64,000 nucleotides of DNA from assembly GCA_032207245.1 (NCBI GenBank), contig CM063510.1, forward strand, positions 163,832,737-163,896,736, given 5' to 3'. Every line of letters starts with the position of its first letter. The first letter of the stretch is position 1. Below are positions 1-12,500 of the stretch, piece after piece. A program made the translations under genes and the position numbers. This stretch comes from Pardosa pseudoannulata. Taxonomy: Eukaryota > Arthropoda > Arachnida > Araneae > Lycosidae. Under the pieces are notes generated by a model. That model was given only the letters and a program-made list of their open reading frames with translations, ran no database searches and had not been told where the DNA came from.

Positions 1-1
1 A

Positions 2-23
2 CGGACGACTCACTTAAGAGCCG
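2..23. other. Short hairpin around CTTAAG at the monomer start
   Basis: CGG (2-4) and CTC (9-11) can pair with GAG (18-20) and CCG (21-23), with ACGA bulged and ACTTAA in the loop. The element is removed in all the truncated monomers, and several breakpoints fall in or beside it. It is weak as a folded structure but is a useful landmark for the unit boundary. Confidence 0.5.
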
Positions 24-87
24 ACTGATGAGGAACTAAAATAACTCGCTTCATCGCCTTTTCTTAAAAAATCTTCCCCGATCCAGG

Positions 88-109
88 ACTTAGAATTATT
101 TCTCTAAGT
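88..109. other. 7-bp inverted repeat in monomer
   Basis: ACTTAGA (88-94) is the exact reverse complement of TCTAAGT (103-109), with an 8-base loop. It recurs in nearly every unit on both strands of the window. Some outer units change it, for example TTTAAGTAC in the unit at 37719. No function is known; it may only reflect the AT-rich palindromic character of the monomer. Confidence 0.65.
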
Positions 110-148
110 ACAAATAATAGCATTATATTCAAAGTTTTTCGGAACACA

Positions 149-181
149 GGAAAAGAAAAACTCATAAGTTTATTCTTTTCC
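149..181. other. Strong hairpin, 14 bp with one bulged A
   Basis: GGAAAAGAA plus AAACT (149-162) pairs with AGTTT (167-171) and TTCTTTTCC (173-181), with loop CATA and a single bulged A at 172. One arm is purine-rich and the other pyrimidine-rich. It is repeated in almost all units and disturbed in decayed ones: the unit at 37719 and the last forward unit at 59191 both alter the right arm. It could extrude in DNA or fold in a transcript, but no protein or RNA family is recognised. Confidence 0.75.
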
Positions 182-198
182 CAAAAGAGAGATCTTTA

Positions 199-206
199 CT
201 TCGAAG
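199..206. other. CTTCGAAG palindrome
   Basis: This is a perfect 8-bp palindrome containing TTCGAA, present in nearly all units in both orientations. It lies just before the TATA-rich dyad and close to the monomer position (about 200) where the inverted array begins. Any role in the breakpoint is speculative. Confidence 0.6.
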
Positions 207-213
207 GATATAT

Positions 214-261
214 ACTGTACTGATATGTACTAAACTATATTATAGTATAGTATAGTACAGT
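214..261. other. Nested AT-rich dyad enclosing the TATAG run
   Basis: ACTGTACT (214-221) is the exact reverse complement of AGTACAGT (254-261). Inside it, GTACTA pairs with TAGTAC, and ACTATA-T-TATAGT (234-246) is a near-continuous palindrome. The AT-rich arms could form a cruciform or branched hairpin. The outer arms are conserved in most units, while the centre varies in length through gain or loss of TATAG. Confidence 0.75.
241..255 (+). repeat. TATAG pentanucleotide microsatellite, 3 copies in the standard unit
   Basis: Three TATAG copies lie between the palindrome ACTATAT and TACAGT. The number varies from 2 to 5 among units and accounts for unit lengths of 479, 489 and 494 bp. Four copies occur, for example, in units starting at 4844, 14547, 16971, 28526 and 47240; two copies in units at 30467, 43391, 54374 and 54853. 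This pattern fits replication slippage. Confidence 0.9.
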
Positions 262-288
262 TGGTTCTGAATAAACAATATATGAAAG

Positions 289-328
289 CGAATTTGCAAA
301 TTTTCGATTGTGTAGAAATGCAAATTCG
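289..328. other. Perfect 10-bp inverted repeat with 20-base loop
   Basis: CGAATTTGCA (289-298) is the exact reverse complement of TGCAAATTCG (319-328). TTTC and GAAA inside the loop can extend the stem with a small bulge. The loop holds the variable CGGATG/CTTATG site. The arms are kept even where the loop changes, except in a few units such as 37719 (TCTAATTTGC) and 38198 (GAATTTTCAA). It is the strongest perfect dyad in the monomer. Function unknown. Confidence 0.75.
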
Positions 329-366
329 ATACGTCTCTCAAATCGTATTCCAGACAACACATCCTT

Positions 367-376
367 CTTATATAAG
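367..376. other. CTTATATAAG palindrome (TATA-box-like)
   Basis: This is a perfect 10-bp palindrome containing TATATAAG, present in nearly every unit and readable on both strands. It resembles a TATA element, but no downstream gene exists, so a promoter for satellite transcripts is only a possibility. Some outer units read CTCCTTATATAAG (near 38078 and 40015). Confidence 0.45.
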
Positions 377-3300
377 GCGAAAGTTTATGAAAGGAGCTAT
401 AGGTTTATTCTAGTAGCATCGGAAACTGTGCCTGAGATTCTCCGTAGATAACGTCGCGCTCTAGGTTCTAATAAAACCGATTGAACGGACGACTCACTTA
501 AGAGCCGACTGATGAGGAACTAAAATAACTCGCTTCATCGCCTTTTCTTAAAAAATCTTCCCCGATCCAGGACTTAGAATTATTTCTCTAAGTACAAATA
601 ATAGCATTATATTCAAAGTTTTTCGGAACACAGGAAAAGAAAAACTCATAAGTTTATTCTTTTCCCAAAAGAGAGAGATCTTTACTTCGAAGGATATATA
701 CTGTACTGATATGTACTAAACTATATTATAGTATAGTATAGTACAGTTGGTTCTGAATAAACAATATATGAAAGCGAATTTGCAAATTTTCGGATGTGTA
801 GAAATGCAAATTCGATACGTCTCTCAAATCGTATTCCAGACAACACATCCTTCTTATATAAGGCGAAAGTTTATGAAAGGAGCTATAGGTTTATTCTAGT
901 AGCATCGGAAACTGTGCCTGAGATTCTCCGTAGATAACGTCGCGCTCTAGGTTCTAATAAAACCGATTGAACGGACGACTCACTTAAGAGCCGACTGATG
1001 AGGAACTAAAATAACTCGCTTCATCGCCTTTTCTTAAAAAATCTTCCCCGATCCAGGACTTAGAATTATTTCTCTAAGTACAAATAATAGCATTATATTC
1101 AAAGTTTTTCGGAACACAGGAAAAGAAAAACTCATAAGTTTATTCTTTTCCCAAAAGAGAGATCTTTACTTCGAAGGATATATACTGTACTGATATGTAC
1201 TAAACTATATTATAGTATAGTATAGTACAGTTGGTTCTGAATAAACAATATATGAAAGCGAATTTGCAAATTTTCGGATGTGTAGAAATGCAAATTCGAT
1301 ACGTCTCTCAAATCGTATTCCAGACAACACATCCTTCTTATATAAGGCGAAAGTTTATGAAAGGAGCTATAGGTTTATTCTAGTAGCATCGGAAACTGTG
1401 CCTGAGATTCTCCGTAGATAACGTCGCGCTCTAGGTTCTAATAAAACCGATTGAACGGACGACTCACTTAAGAGCCGACTGATGAGGAACTAAAATAACT
1501 CGCTTCATCGCCTTTTCTTAAAAAATCTTCCCCGATCCAGGACTTAGAATTATTTCTCTAAGTACAAATAATAGCATTATATTCAAAGTTTTTCGGAACA
1601 CAGGAAAAGAAAAACTCATAAGTTTATTCTTTTCCCAAAAGAGAGATCTTTACTTCGAAGGATATATACTGTACTGATATGTACTAAACTATATTATAGT
1701 ATAGTATAGTACAGTTGGTTCTGAATAAACAATATATGAAAGCGAATTTGCAAATTTTCGGATGTGTAGAAATGCAAATTCGATACGTCTCTCAAATCGT
1801 ATTCCAGACAACACATCCTTCTTATATAAGGCGAAAGTTTATGAAAGGAGCTATAGGTTTATTCTAGTAGCATCGGAAACTGTGCCTGAGATTCTCCGTA
1901 GATAACGTCGCGCTCTAGGTTCTAATAAAACCGATTGAACGGACGACTCACTTAAGAGCCGACTGATGAGGAACTAAAATAACTCGCTTCATCGCCTTTT
2001 CTTAAAAAATCTTCCCCGATCCAGGACTTAGAATTATTTCTCTAAGTACAAATAATAGCATTATATTCAAAGTTTTTCGGAACACAGGAAAAGAAAAACT
2101 CATAAGTTTATTCTTTTCCCAAAAGAGAGATCTTTACTTCGAAGGATATATACTGTACTGATATGTACTAAACTATATTATAGTATAGTATAGTACAGTT
2201 GGTTCTGAATAAACAATATATGAAAGCGAATTTGCAAATTTTCGGATGTGTAGAAATGCAAATTCGATACGTCTCTCAAATCGTATTCCAGACAACACAT
2301 CCTTCTTATATAAGGCGAAAGTTTATGAAAGGAGCTATAGGTTTATTCTAGTAGCATCGGAAACTGTGCCTGAGATATTCCGTAGATAACGTCGCGCTCT
2401 AGGTTCTAATAAAACCGATTGAACGGACGACTCACTTAAGAGCCGACTGATGAGGAACTAAAATAACTCGCTTCATCGCCTTTTCTTAAAAAATCTTCCC
2501 CGATCCAGGACTTAGAATTATTTCTCTAAGTACAAATAATAGCATTATATTCAAAGTTTTTCGGAACACAGGAAAAGAAAAACTCATAAGTTTATTCTTT
2601 TCCCAAAAGAGAGATCTTTACTTCGAAGGATATATACTGTACTGATATGTACTAAACTATATTATAGTATAGTATAGTACAGTTGGTTCTGAATAAACAA
2701 TATATGAAAGCGAATTTGCAAATTTTCGGATGTGTAGAAATGCAAATTCGATACGTCTCTCAAATCGTATTCCAGACAACACATCCTTCTTATATAAGGC
2801 GAAAGTTTATGAAAGGAGCTATAGGTTTATTCTAGTAGCATCGGAAACTGTGCCTGAGATTCTCCGTAGATAACGTCGCGCTCTAGGTTCTAATAAAACC
2901 GATTGAACGGACGACTCACTTAAGAGCCGACTGATGAGGAACTAAAATAACTCGCTTCATCGCCTTTTCTTAAAAAATCTTCCCCGATCCAGGACTTAGA
3001 ATTATTTCTCTAAGTACAAATAATAGCATTATATTCAAAGATTTTTGGAACACAGGAAAAGAAAAACTCATAAGTTTATTCTTTTCCCAAAAGAGAGATC
3101 TTTACTTCGAAGGATATATACTGTACTGATATGTACTAAACTATATTATAGTATAGTATAGTACAGTTGGTTCTGAATAAACAATATATGAAAGCGAATT
3201 TGCAATTTTTCGGATGTGTAGAAATGCAAATTCGATACGTCTCTCAAATCGTATTCCAGACAACACATCCTTCTTATATAAGGCGAAAGTTTATGAAAGG

Positions 3301-5083
3301 AGCTATAGGTTTATTCTAGTAGCATCGGAAACTGTGCCTGAGATTCTCCGTAGATAACGTCGCGCTCTAGGTTCTAATAAAACCGATTGAACGGACGACT
3401 CACTTAAGAGCCGACTGATGAGGAACTAAAATAACTCGCTTCATCGCCTTTTCTTAAAAAATCTTCCCCGATCCAGGACTTAGAATTATTTCTCTAAGTA
3501 CAAATAATAGCATTATATTCAAAGTTTTTCGGAACACAGGAAAAGAAAAAAATCATAAGTTTATTCTTTTCCCAAAAGAGAGATCTTTACTTCGAAGGAT
3601 ATATACTGTACTGATATGTACTAAACTATATTATAGTATAGTATAGTACAGTTGGTTCTGAATAAACAATATATGAAAGCGAATTTGCAAATTTTCGGAT
3701 GTGTAGAAATGCAAATTCGATACGTCTCTCAAATCGTATTCCAGACAACACATCCTTCTTATATAAGGCGAAAGTTTATGAAAGGAGCTATAGGTTTATT
3801 CTAGTAGCATCGGAAACTGTGCCTGAGATTCTCCGTAGATAACGTCGCGCTCTAGGTTCTAATAAAACCGATTGAACGGACGACTCACTTAAGAGCCGAC
3901 TGATGAGGAACTAAAATAACTCGCTTCATCGCCTTTTCTTAAAAAATCTTCCCCGATCCAGGACTTAGAATTATTTCTCTAAGTACAAATAATAGCATTA
4001 TATTCAAAGTTTTTCGGAACACAGGAAAAGAAAAACTCATAAGTTTATTCTTTTCCCAAAAGAGAGATCTTTACTTCGAAGGATATATACTGTACTGATA
4101 TGTACTAAACTATATTATAGTATAGTATAGTACAGTTGGTTCTGAATAAACAATATATGAAAGCGAATTTGCAAATTTTCTTATGTGTAGAAATGCAAAT
4201 TCGATACGTCTCTCAAATCGTATTCCAGACAACACATCCTTCTTATATAAGGCGAAAGTTTATGAAAGGAGCTATAGGTTTATTCTAGTAGCATCGGAAA
4301 CTGTGCCTGAGATTCTCCGTAGATAACGTCGCGCTCTAGGTTCTAATAAAACCGATTGAACGGACGACTCACTTAAGAGCCGACTGATGAGGAACTAAAA
4401 TAACTCGCTTCATCGCCTTTTCTTAAAAAATCTTCCCCGATCCAGGACTTAGAATTATTTCTCTAAGTACAAATAATAGCATTATATTCAAAGTTTTTCG
4501 GAACACAGGAAAAGAAAAACTCATAAGTTTATTCTTTTCCCAAAAGAGAGATCTTTACTTCGAAGGATATATACTGTACTGATATGTACAAAACTATATT
4601 ATAGTATAGTATAGTACAGTTGGTTCTGAATAAACAATATATGAAAGCGAATTTGCAAATTTTCGGATGTGTAGAAATGCAAATTCGATACGTCTCTCAA
4701 ATCGTATTCCAGACAACACATCCTTCTTATATAAGGCGAAAGTTTATGAAAGGAGCTATAGGTTTATTCTAGTAGCATCGGAAACTGTGCCTGAGATTCT
4801 CCGTAGATAACGTCGCGCTCTAGGTTCTAATAAAACCGATTGAACGGACGACTCACTTAAGAGCCGACTGATGAGGAACTAAAATAACTCGCTTCATCGC
4901 CTTTTCTTAAAAAATCTTCCCCGATCCAGGACTTAGAATTATTTCTCTAAGTACAAATAATAGCATTATATTCAAAGTTTTTCGGAACACAGGAAAAGAA
5001 AAACTCATAAGTTTATTCTTTTCCCAAAAGAGAGATCTTTACTTCGAAGGATATATACTGTACTGATATGTACTAAACTATAT

Positions 5084-5103
5084 TATAGTATAGTATAGTA
5101 TAG
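5084..5103 (+). repeat. Expanded TATAG run, 4 copies
   Basis: Four consecutive TATAG copies make the unit starting at 4844 489 bp long. The rest of the unit matches the consensus, so slippage in the microsatellite alone explains the extra length. Confidence 0.9.
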
Positions 5104-6545
5104 TACAGTTGGTTCTGAATAAACAATATATGAAAGCGAATTTGCAAATTTTCGGATGTGTAGAAATGCAAATTCGATACGTCTCTCAAATCGTATTCCA
5201 GACAACACATCCTTCTTATATAAGGCGAAAGTTTATGAAAGGAGCTATAGGTTTATTCTAGTAGCATCGGAAACTGTGCCTGAGATTCTCCGTAGATAAC
5301 GTCGCGCTCTAGGTTCTAATAAAACCGATTGAACGGACGACTCACTTAAGAGCCGACTGATGAGGAACTAAAATAACTCGCTTCATCGCCTTTTCTTAAA
5401 AAATCTTCCCCGATCCAGGACTTAGAATTATTTCTCTAAGTACAAATAATAGCATTATATTCAAAGTTTTTCGGAACACAGGAAAAGAAAAACTCATAAG
5501 TTTATTCTTTTCCCAAAAGAGAGATCTTTACTTCGAAGGATATATACTGTACTGATATGTACTAAACTATATTATAGTATAGTATAGTACAGTTGGTTCT
5601 GAATAAACAATATATGAAAGCGAATTTGCAAATTTTCGGATGTGTAGAAATGCAAATTCGATACGTCTCTCAAATCGTATTCCAGACAACACATCCTTCT
5701 TATATAAGGCGAAAGTTTATGAAAGGAGCTATAGGTTTATTCTAGTAGCATCGGAAACTGTGCCTGAGATTCTCCGTAGATAACGTCGCGCTCTAGGTTC
5801 TAATAAAACCGATTGAACGGACGACTCACTTAAGAGCCGACTGATGAGGAACTAAAATAACTCGCTTCATCGCCTTTTCTTAAAAAATCTTCCCCGATCC
5901 AGGACTTAGAATTATTTCTCTAAGTACAAATAATAGCATTATATTCAAAGTTTTTCGGAACACAGGAAAAGAAAAACTCATAAGTTTATTCTTTTCCCAA
6001 AAGAGAGATCTTTACTTCGAAGGATATATACTGTACTGATATGTACTAAACTATATTATATTATAGTATAGTATAGTACAGTTGGTTCTGAATAAACAAT
6101 ATATGAAAGCGAATTTGCAAATTTTCGGATGTGTAGAAATGCAAATTCGATACGTCTCTCAAATCGTATTCCAGACAACACATCCTTCTTATATAAGGCG
6201 AAAGTTTATGAAAGGAGCTATAGGTTTATTCTAGTAGCATCGGAAACTGTGCCTGAGATTCTCCGTAGATAACGTCGCGCTCTAGGTTCTAATAAAACCG
6301 ATTGAACGGACGACTCACTTAAGAGCCGACTGATGAGGAACTAAAATAACTCGCTTCATCGCCTTTTCTTAAAAAATCTTCCCCGATCCAGGACTTAGAA
6401 TTATTTCTCTAAGTACAAATAATAGCATTATATTCAAAGTTTTTCGGAACACAGGAAAAGAAAAACTCATAAGTTTATTCTTTTCCCAAAAGAGAGATCT
6501 TTACTTCGAAGGATATATACTGTACTGATATGTACTAAACTATAT

Positions 6546-6570
6546 TATAGTATAGTATAGTATAGTATAG
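6546..6570 (+). repeat. Longest TATAG run, 5 copies
   Basis: Five copies make the unit at 6306 494 bp long, the longest in the window. The unit just before it (start 5817) is also 489 bp, but through an extra TATTA-type step (ATATTATATTATAG), showing two kinds of 5-bp gain side by side. The unit also carries GAAAACG in place of GAAAGCG. Confidence 0.9.
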
Positions 6571-9500
6571 TACAGTTGGTTCTGAATAAACAATATATGA
6601 AAACGAATTTGCAAATTTTCGGATGTGTAGAAATGCAAATTCGATACGTCTCTCAAATCGTATTCCAGACAACACATCCTTCTTATATAAGGCGAAAGTT
6701 TATGAAAGGAGCTATAGGTTTATTCTAGTAGCATCGGAAACTGTGCCTGAGATTCTCCGTAGATAACGTCGCGCTCTAGGTTCTAATAAAACCGATTGAA
6801 CGGACGACTCACTTAAGAGCCGACTGATGAGGAACTAAAATAACTCGCTTCATCGCCTTTTCTTCAAATATCTTCCCCGATAAAGGACTTAGAATTATTT
6901 CTCTAAGTACAAATAATAGCATTATATTCAAAGTTTTTCGGAACACAGGAAAAGAAAAACTCATAAGTTTATTCTTTTCCCAAAAGAGAGATCTTTACTT
7001 CGAAGGATATATACTGTACTGATATGTACTAAACTATATTATAGTATAGTATAGTACAGTTGGTTCTGAATAAACAATATATGAAAGCGAATTTGCAAAT
7101 TTTCGGATGTGTAGAAATGCAAATTCGATACGTCTCTCAAATCGTATTCCAGACAACACATCCTTCTTATATAAGGCGAAAGTTTATGAAAGGAGCTATA
7201 GGTTTATTCTAGTAGCATCGGAAACTGTGCCTGAGATTCTCCGTAGATAACGTCGCGCTCTAGGTTCTAATAAAACCGATTGAACGGACGACTCACTTAA
7301 GAGCCGACTGATGAGGAACTAAAAAACTCGCTTCATCGCCTTTTCTTAAAAAATCTTCCCCGATCCAGGACTTAGAATTATTTCTCTAAGTACAAATAAT
7401 AGCATTATATTCAAAGTTTTTCGGAACACAGGAAAAGAAAAACTCATAAGTTTATTCTTTTCCCAAAAGAGAGATCTTTACTTCGAAGGATATATACTGT
7501 ACTGATATGTACTAAACTATATTATAGTATAGTATAGTACAGTTGGTTCTGAATAAACAATATATGAAAGCGAATTTGCAAATTTTCGGATGTGTAGAAA
7601 TGCAAATTCGATACGTCTCTCAAATCGTATTCCAGACAACACATCCTTCTTATATAAGGCGAAAGTTTATGAAAGGAGCTATAGGTTTATTCTAGTAGCA
7701 TCGGAAACTGTGCCTGAGATTCTCCGTAGATAACGTCGCGCTCTAGGTTCTAATAAAACCGATTGAACGGACGACTCACTTAAGAGCCGACTGATGAGGA
7801 ACTAAAATAACTCGCTTCATCGCCTTTTCTTAAAAAATCTTCCCCGATCCAGGACTTAGAATTATTTCTCTAAGTACAAATAATAGCATTATATTCAAAG
7901 TTTTTCGGAACACAGGAAAAGAAAAACTCATAAGTTTATTCTTTTCCCAAAAGAGAGATCTTTACTTCGAAGGATATATACTGTACTGATATGTACTAAA
8001 CTATATTATAGTATAGTATAGTACAGTTGGTTCTGAATAAACAATATATGAAAGCGAATTTGCAAATTTTCGGATGTGTAGAAATGCAAATTCGATACGT
8101 CTCTCAAATCGTATTCCAGACAACACATCCTTCTTATATAAGGCGAAAGTTTATGAAAGGAGCTATAGGTTTATTCTAGTAGCATCGGAAACTGTGCCTG
8201 AGATTCTCCGTAGATAACGTCGCGCTCTAGGTTCTAATAAAACCGATTGAACGGACGACTCACTTAAGAGCCGACTGATGAGGAACTAAAATAACTCGCT
8301 TCATCGCCTTTTCTTAAAAAATCTTCCCCGATCCAGGACTTAGAATTATTTCTCTAAGTACAAATAATAGCATTATATTCAAAGTTTTTCGGAACACAGG
8401 AAAAGAAAAACTCATAAGTTTATTCTTTTCCCAAAAGAGAGATCTTTACTTCGAAGGATATATACTGTACTGATATGTACTAAACTATATTATAGTATAG
8501 TATAGTACAGTTGGTTCTGAATAAACAATATATGAAAGCGAATTTGCAAATTTTCGGATGTGTAGAAATGCAAATTCGATACGTCTCTCAAATCGTATTC
8601 CAGACAACACATCCTTCTTATATAAGGCGAAAGTTTATGAAAGGAGCTATAGGTTTATTCTAGTAGCATCGGAAACTGTGCCTGAGATTCTCCGTAGATA
8701 ACGTCGCGCTCTAGGTTCTAATAAAACCGATTGAACGGACGACTCACTTAAGAGCCGACTGATGAGGAACTAAAATAACTCGCTTCATCGCCTTTTCTTA
8801 AAAAATCTTCCCCGATCCAGGACTTAGAATTATTTCTCTAAGTACAAATAATAGCATTATATTCAAAGTTTTTCGGAACACAGGAAAAGAAAAACTCATA
8901 AGTTTATTCTTTTCCCAAAAGAGAGATCTTTACTTCGAAGGATATATACTGTACTGATATGTACTAAACTATATTATAGTATAGTATAGTACAGTTGGTT
9001 CTGAATAAACAATATATGAAAGCGAATTTGCAAATTTTCGGATGTGTAGAAATGCAAATTCGATACGTCTCTCAAATCGTATTCCAGACAACACATCCTT
9101 CTTATATAAGGCGAAAGTTTATGAAAGGAGCTATAGGTTTATTCTAGTAGCATCGGAAACTGTGCCTGAGATTCTCCGTAGATAACGTCGCGCTCTAGGT
9201 TCTAATAAAACCGATTGAACGGACGACTCACTTAAGAGCCGACTGATGAGGAACTAAAATAACTCGCTTCATCGCCTTTTCTTAAAAAATCTTCCCCGAT
9301 CCAGGACTTAGAATTATTTCTCTAAGTACAAATAATAGCATTATATTCAAAGTTTTTCGGAACACAGGAAAAGAAAAACTCATAAGTTTATTCTTTTCCC
9401 AAAAGAGAGATCTTTACTTCGAAGGATATATACTGTACTGATATGTACTAAACTATATTATAGTATAGTATAGTACAGTTGGTTCTGAATAAACAATATA

Positions 9501-12500
9501 TGAAAGCGAATTTGCAAATTTTCGGATGTGTAGAAATGCAAATTCGATACGTCTCTCAAATCGTATTCCAGACAACACATCCTTCTTATATAAGGCGAAA
9601 GTTTATGAAAGGAGCTATAGGTTTATTCTAGTAGCATCGGAAACTGTGCCTGAGATTCTCCGTAGATAACGTCGCGCTCTAGGTTCTAATAAAACCGATT
9701 GAACGGACGACTCACTTAAGAGCCGACTGATGAGGAACTAAAATAACTCGCTTCATCGCCTTTTCTTAAAAAATCTTCCCCGATCCAGGACTTAGAATTA
9801 TTTCTCTAAGTACAAATAATAGCATTATATTCAAAGTTTTTCGGAACACAGGAAAAGAAAAACTCATAAGTTTATTCTTTTCCCAAAAGAGAGATCTTTA
9901 CTTCGAAGGATATATACTGTACTGATATGTACTAAACTATATTATAGTATAGTATAGTACAGTTGGTTCTGAATAAACAATATATGAAAGCGAATTTGCA
10001 AATTTTCGGATGTGTAGAAATGCAAATTCGATACGTCTCTCAAATCGTATTCCAGACAACACATCCTTCTTATATAAGGCGAAAGTTTATGAAAGGAGCT
10101 ATAGGTTTATTCTAGTAGCATCGGAAACTGTGCCTGAGATTCTCCGTAGATAACGTCGCGCTCTAGGTTCTAATAAAACCGATTGAACGGACGACTCACT
10201 TAAGAGCCGACTGATGAGGAACTAAAAAACTCGCTTCATCGCCTTTTCTTAAAAAATCTTCCCCGATCCAGGACTTAGAATTATTTCTCTAAGTACAAAT
10301 AATAGCATTATATTCAAAGTTTTTCGGAACACAGGAAAAGAAAAACTCATAAGTTTATTCTTTTCCCAAAAGAGAGATCTTTACTTCGAAGGATATATAC
10401 TGTACTGATATGTACTAAACTATATTATAGTATAGTATAGTACAGTTGGTTCTGAATAAACAATATATGAAAGCGAATTTGCAAATTTTCGGATGTGTAG
10501 AAATGCAAATTCGATACGTCTCTCAAATCGTATTCCAGACAACACATCCTTCTTATATAAGGCGAAAGTTTATGAAAGGAGCTATAGGTTTATTCTAGTA
10601 GCATCGGAAACTGTGCCTGAGATTCTCCGTAGATAACGTCGCGCTCTAGGTTCTAATAAAACCGATTGAACGGACGACTCACTTAAGAGCCGACTGATGA
10701 GGAACTAAAATAACTCGCTTCATCGCCTTTTCTTAAAAAATCTTCCCCGATCCAGGACTTAGAATTATTTCTCTAAGTACAAATAATAGCATTATATTCA
10801 AAGATTTTTGGAACACAGGAAAAGAAAAACTCATAAGTTTATTCTTTTCCCAAAAGAGAGATCTTTACTTCGAAGGATATATACTGTACTGATATGTACT
10901 AAACTATATTATAGTATAGTATAGTACAGTTGGTTCTGAATAAACAATATATGAAAGCGAATTTGCAAATTTTCGGATGTGTAGAAATGCAAATTCGATA
11001 CGTCTCTCAAATCGTATTCCAGACAACACATCCTTCTTATATAAGGCGAAAGTTTATGAAAGGAGCTATAGGTTTATTCTAGTAGCATCGGAAACTGTGC
11101 CTGAGATTCTCCGTAGATAACGTCGCGCTCTAGGTTCTAATAAAACCGATTGAACGGACGACTCACTTAAGAGCCGACTGATGAGGAACTAAAATAACTC
11201 GCTTCATCGCCTTTTCTTAAAAAATCTTCCCCGATCCAGGACTTAGAATTATTTCTCTAAGTACAAATAATAGCATTATATTCAAAGTTTTTCGGAACAC
11301 AGGAAAAGAAAAACTCATAAGTTTATTCTTTTCCCAAAAGAGAGATCTTTACTTCGAAGGATATATACTGTACTGATATGTACTAAACTATATTATAGTA
11401 TAGTATAGTACAGTTGGTTCTGAATAAACAATATATGAAAGCGAATTTGCAAATTTTCGGATGTGTAGAAATGCAAATTCGATACGTCTCTCAAATCGTA
11501 TTCCAGACAACACATCCTTCTTATATAAGGCGAAAGTTTATGAAAGGAGCTATAGGTTTATTCTAGTAGCATCGGAAACTGTGCCTGAGATTCTCCGTAG
11601 ATAACGTCGCGCTCTAGGTTCTAATAAAACCGATTGAATGGACGACTCACTTAAGAGCCGACTGATGAGGAACTAAAATAACTCGCTTCATCGCCTTTTC
11701 TTAAAAAATCTTCCCGATCGAGGACTTAGAATTATTTCTCTAAGTACAAATAATAGCATTATATTCAAAGTTTTTCGGAACACAGGAAAAGAAAAACTCA
11801 TAAGTTTATTCTTTTCCCAAAAGAGAGATCTTTACTTCGAAGGATATATACTGTACTGATATGTACTAAACTATATTATAGTATAGTATAGTATAGTACA
11901 GTTGGTTCTGAATAAACAATATATGAAAGCGAATTTGCAAATTTTCGGATGTGTAGAAATGCAAATTCGATACGTCTCTCAAATCGTATTCCAGACAACA
12001 CATCCTTCTTATATAAGGCGAAAGTTTATGAAAGGAGCTATAGGTTTATTCTAGTAGCATCGGAAACTGTGCCTGAGATTCTCCGTAGATAACGTCGCGC
12101 TCTAGGTTCTAATAAAACCGATTGAACGGACGACTCACTTAAGAGCCGACTGATGAGGAACTAAAAATAACTCGCTTCATCGCCTTTTCTTAAAAAATCT
12201 TCCCCGATCCAGGACTTAGAATTATTTCTCTAAGTACAAATAATAGCATTATATTCAAAGTTTTTCGGAACACAGGAAAAGAAAAACTCATAAGTTTATT
12301 CTTTTCCCAAAAGAGAGATCTTTACTTCGAAGGATATATACTGTACTGATATGTACTAAACTATATTATAGTATAGTATAGTACAGTTGGTTCTGAATAA
12401 ACAATATATGAAAGCGAATTTGCAAATTTTCGGATGTGTAGAAATGCAAATTCGATACGTCTCTCAAATCGTATTCCAGACAACACATCCTTCTTATATA

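Larger units (their letters stand above)
1..484 (+). repeat. Representative monomer (unit 1) with internal map
   Basis: This unit serves as the coordinate reference. It differs from most others by CGATTG in place of CGGATG near 305. In order it holds: a short hairpin with an AflII-type CTTAAG (2-23); CTGATGAG (25-32); a C-rich patch after an A-run (about 66-80); a 7-bp stem (88-109); a purine/pyrimidine hairpin (149-181); CTTCGAAG (199-206); a nested dyad with the TATAG run (214-261); a 10-bp stem (289-328); the palindrome CTTATATAAG (367-376); and a GC-richer tail with GTCGCGCTC (about 453-461). AATAAA occurs twice on each strand, as base composition would allow. All six frames are closed by stops. 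No protein or known RNA is recognised. Confidence 0.95.

Noticed and set aside
25..32. CTGATGAG (CTGACGAG in the inverted array) as a hammerhead ribozyme core
   Set aside because: Hammerheads are known in some animal satellites and tolerate change at this very position. However, no short stem followed by GAAA lies nearby; the nearest GAAA motifs are hundreds of bases away. A covariance-model search of a monomer dimer would settle it.
1..484. CENP-B box
   Set aside because: I searched by eye on both strands for TTCG followed at the right spacing by CGGG. TTCG occurs several times but never with the second half.
1..484. Monomer as a transposon, LTR or MITE
   Set aside because: No target-site duplications, terminal repeats at unit ends, tRNA primer site or coding remnants are visible, and units abut directly with no intervening sequence.
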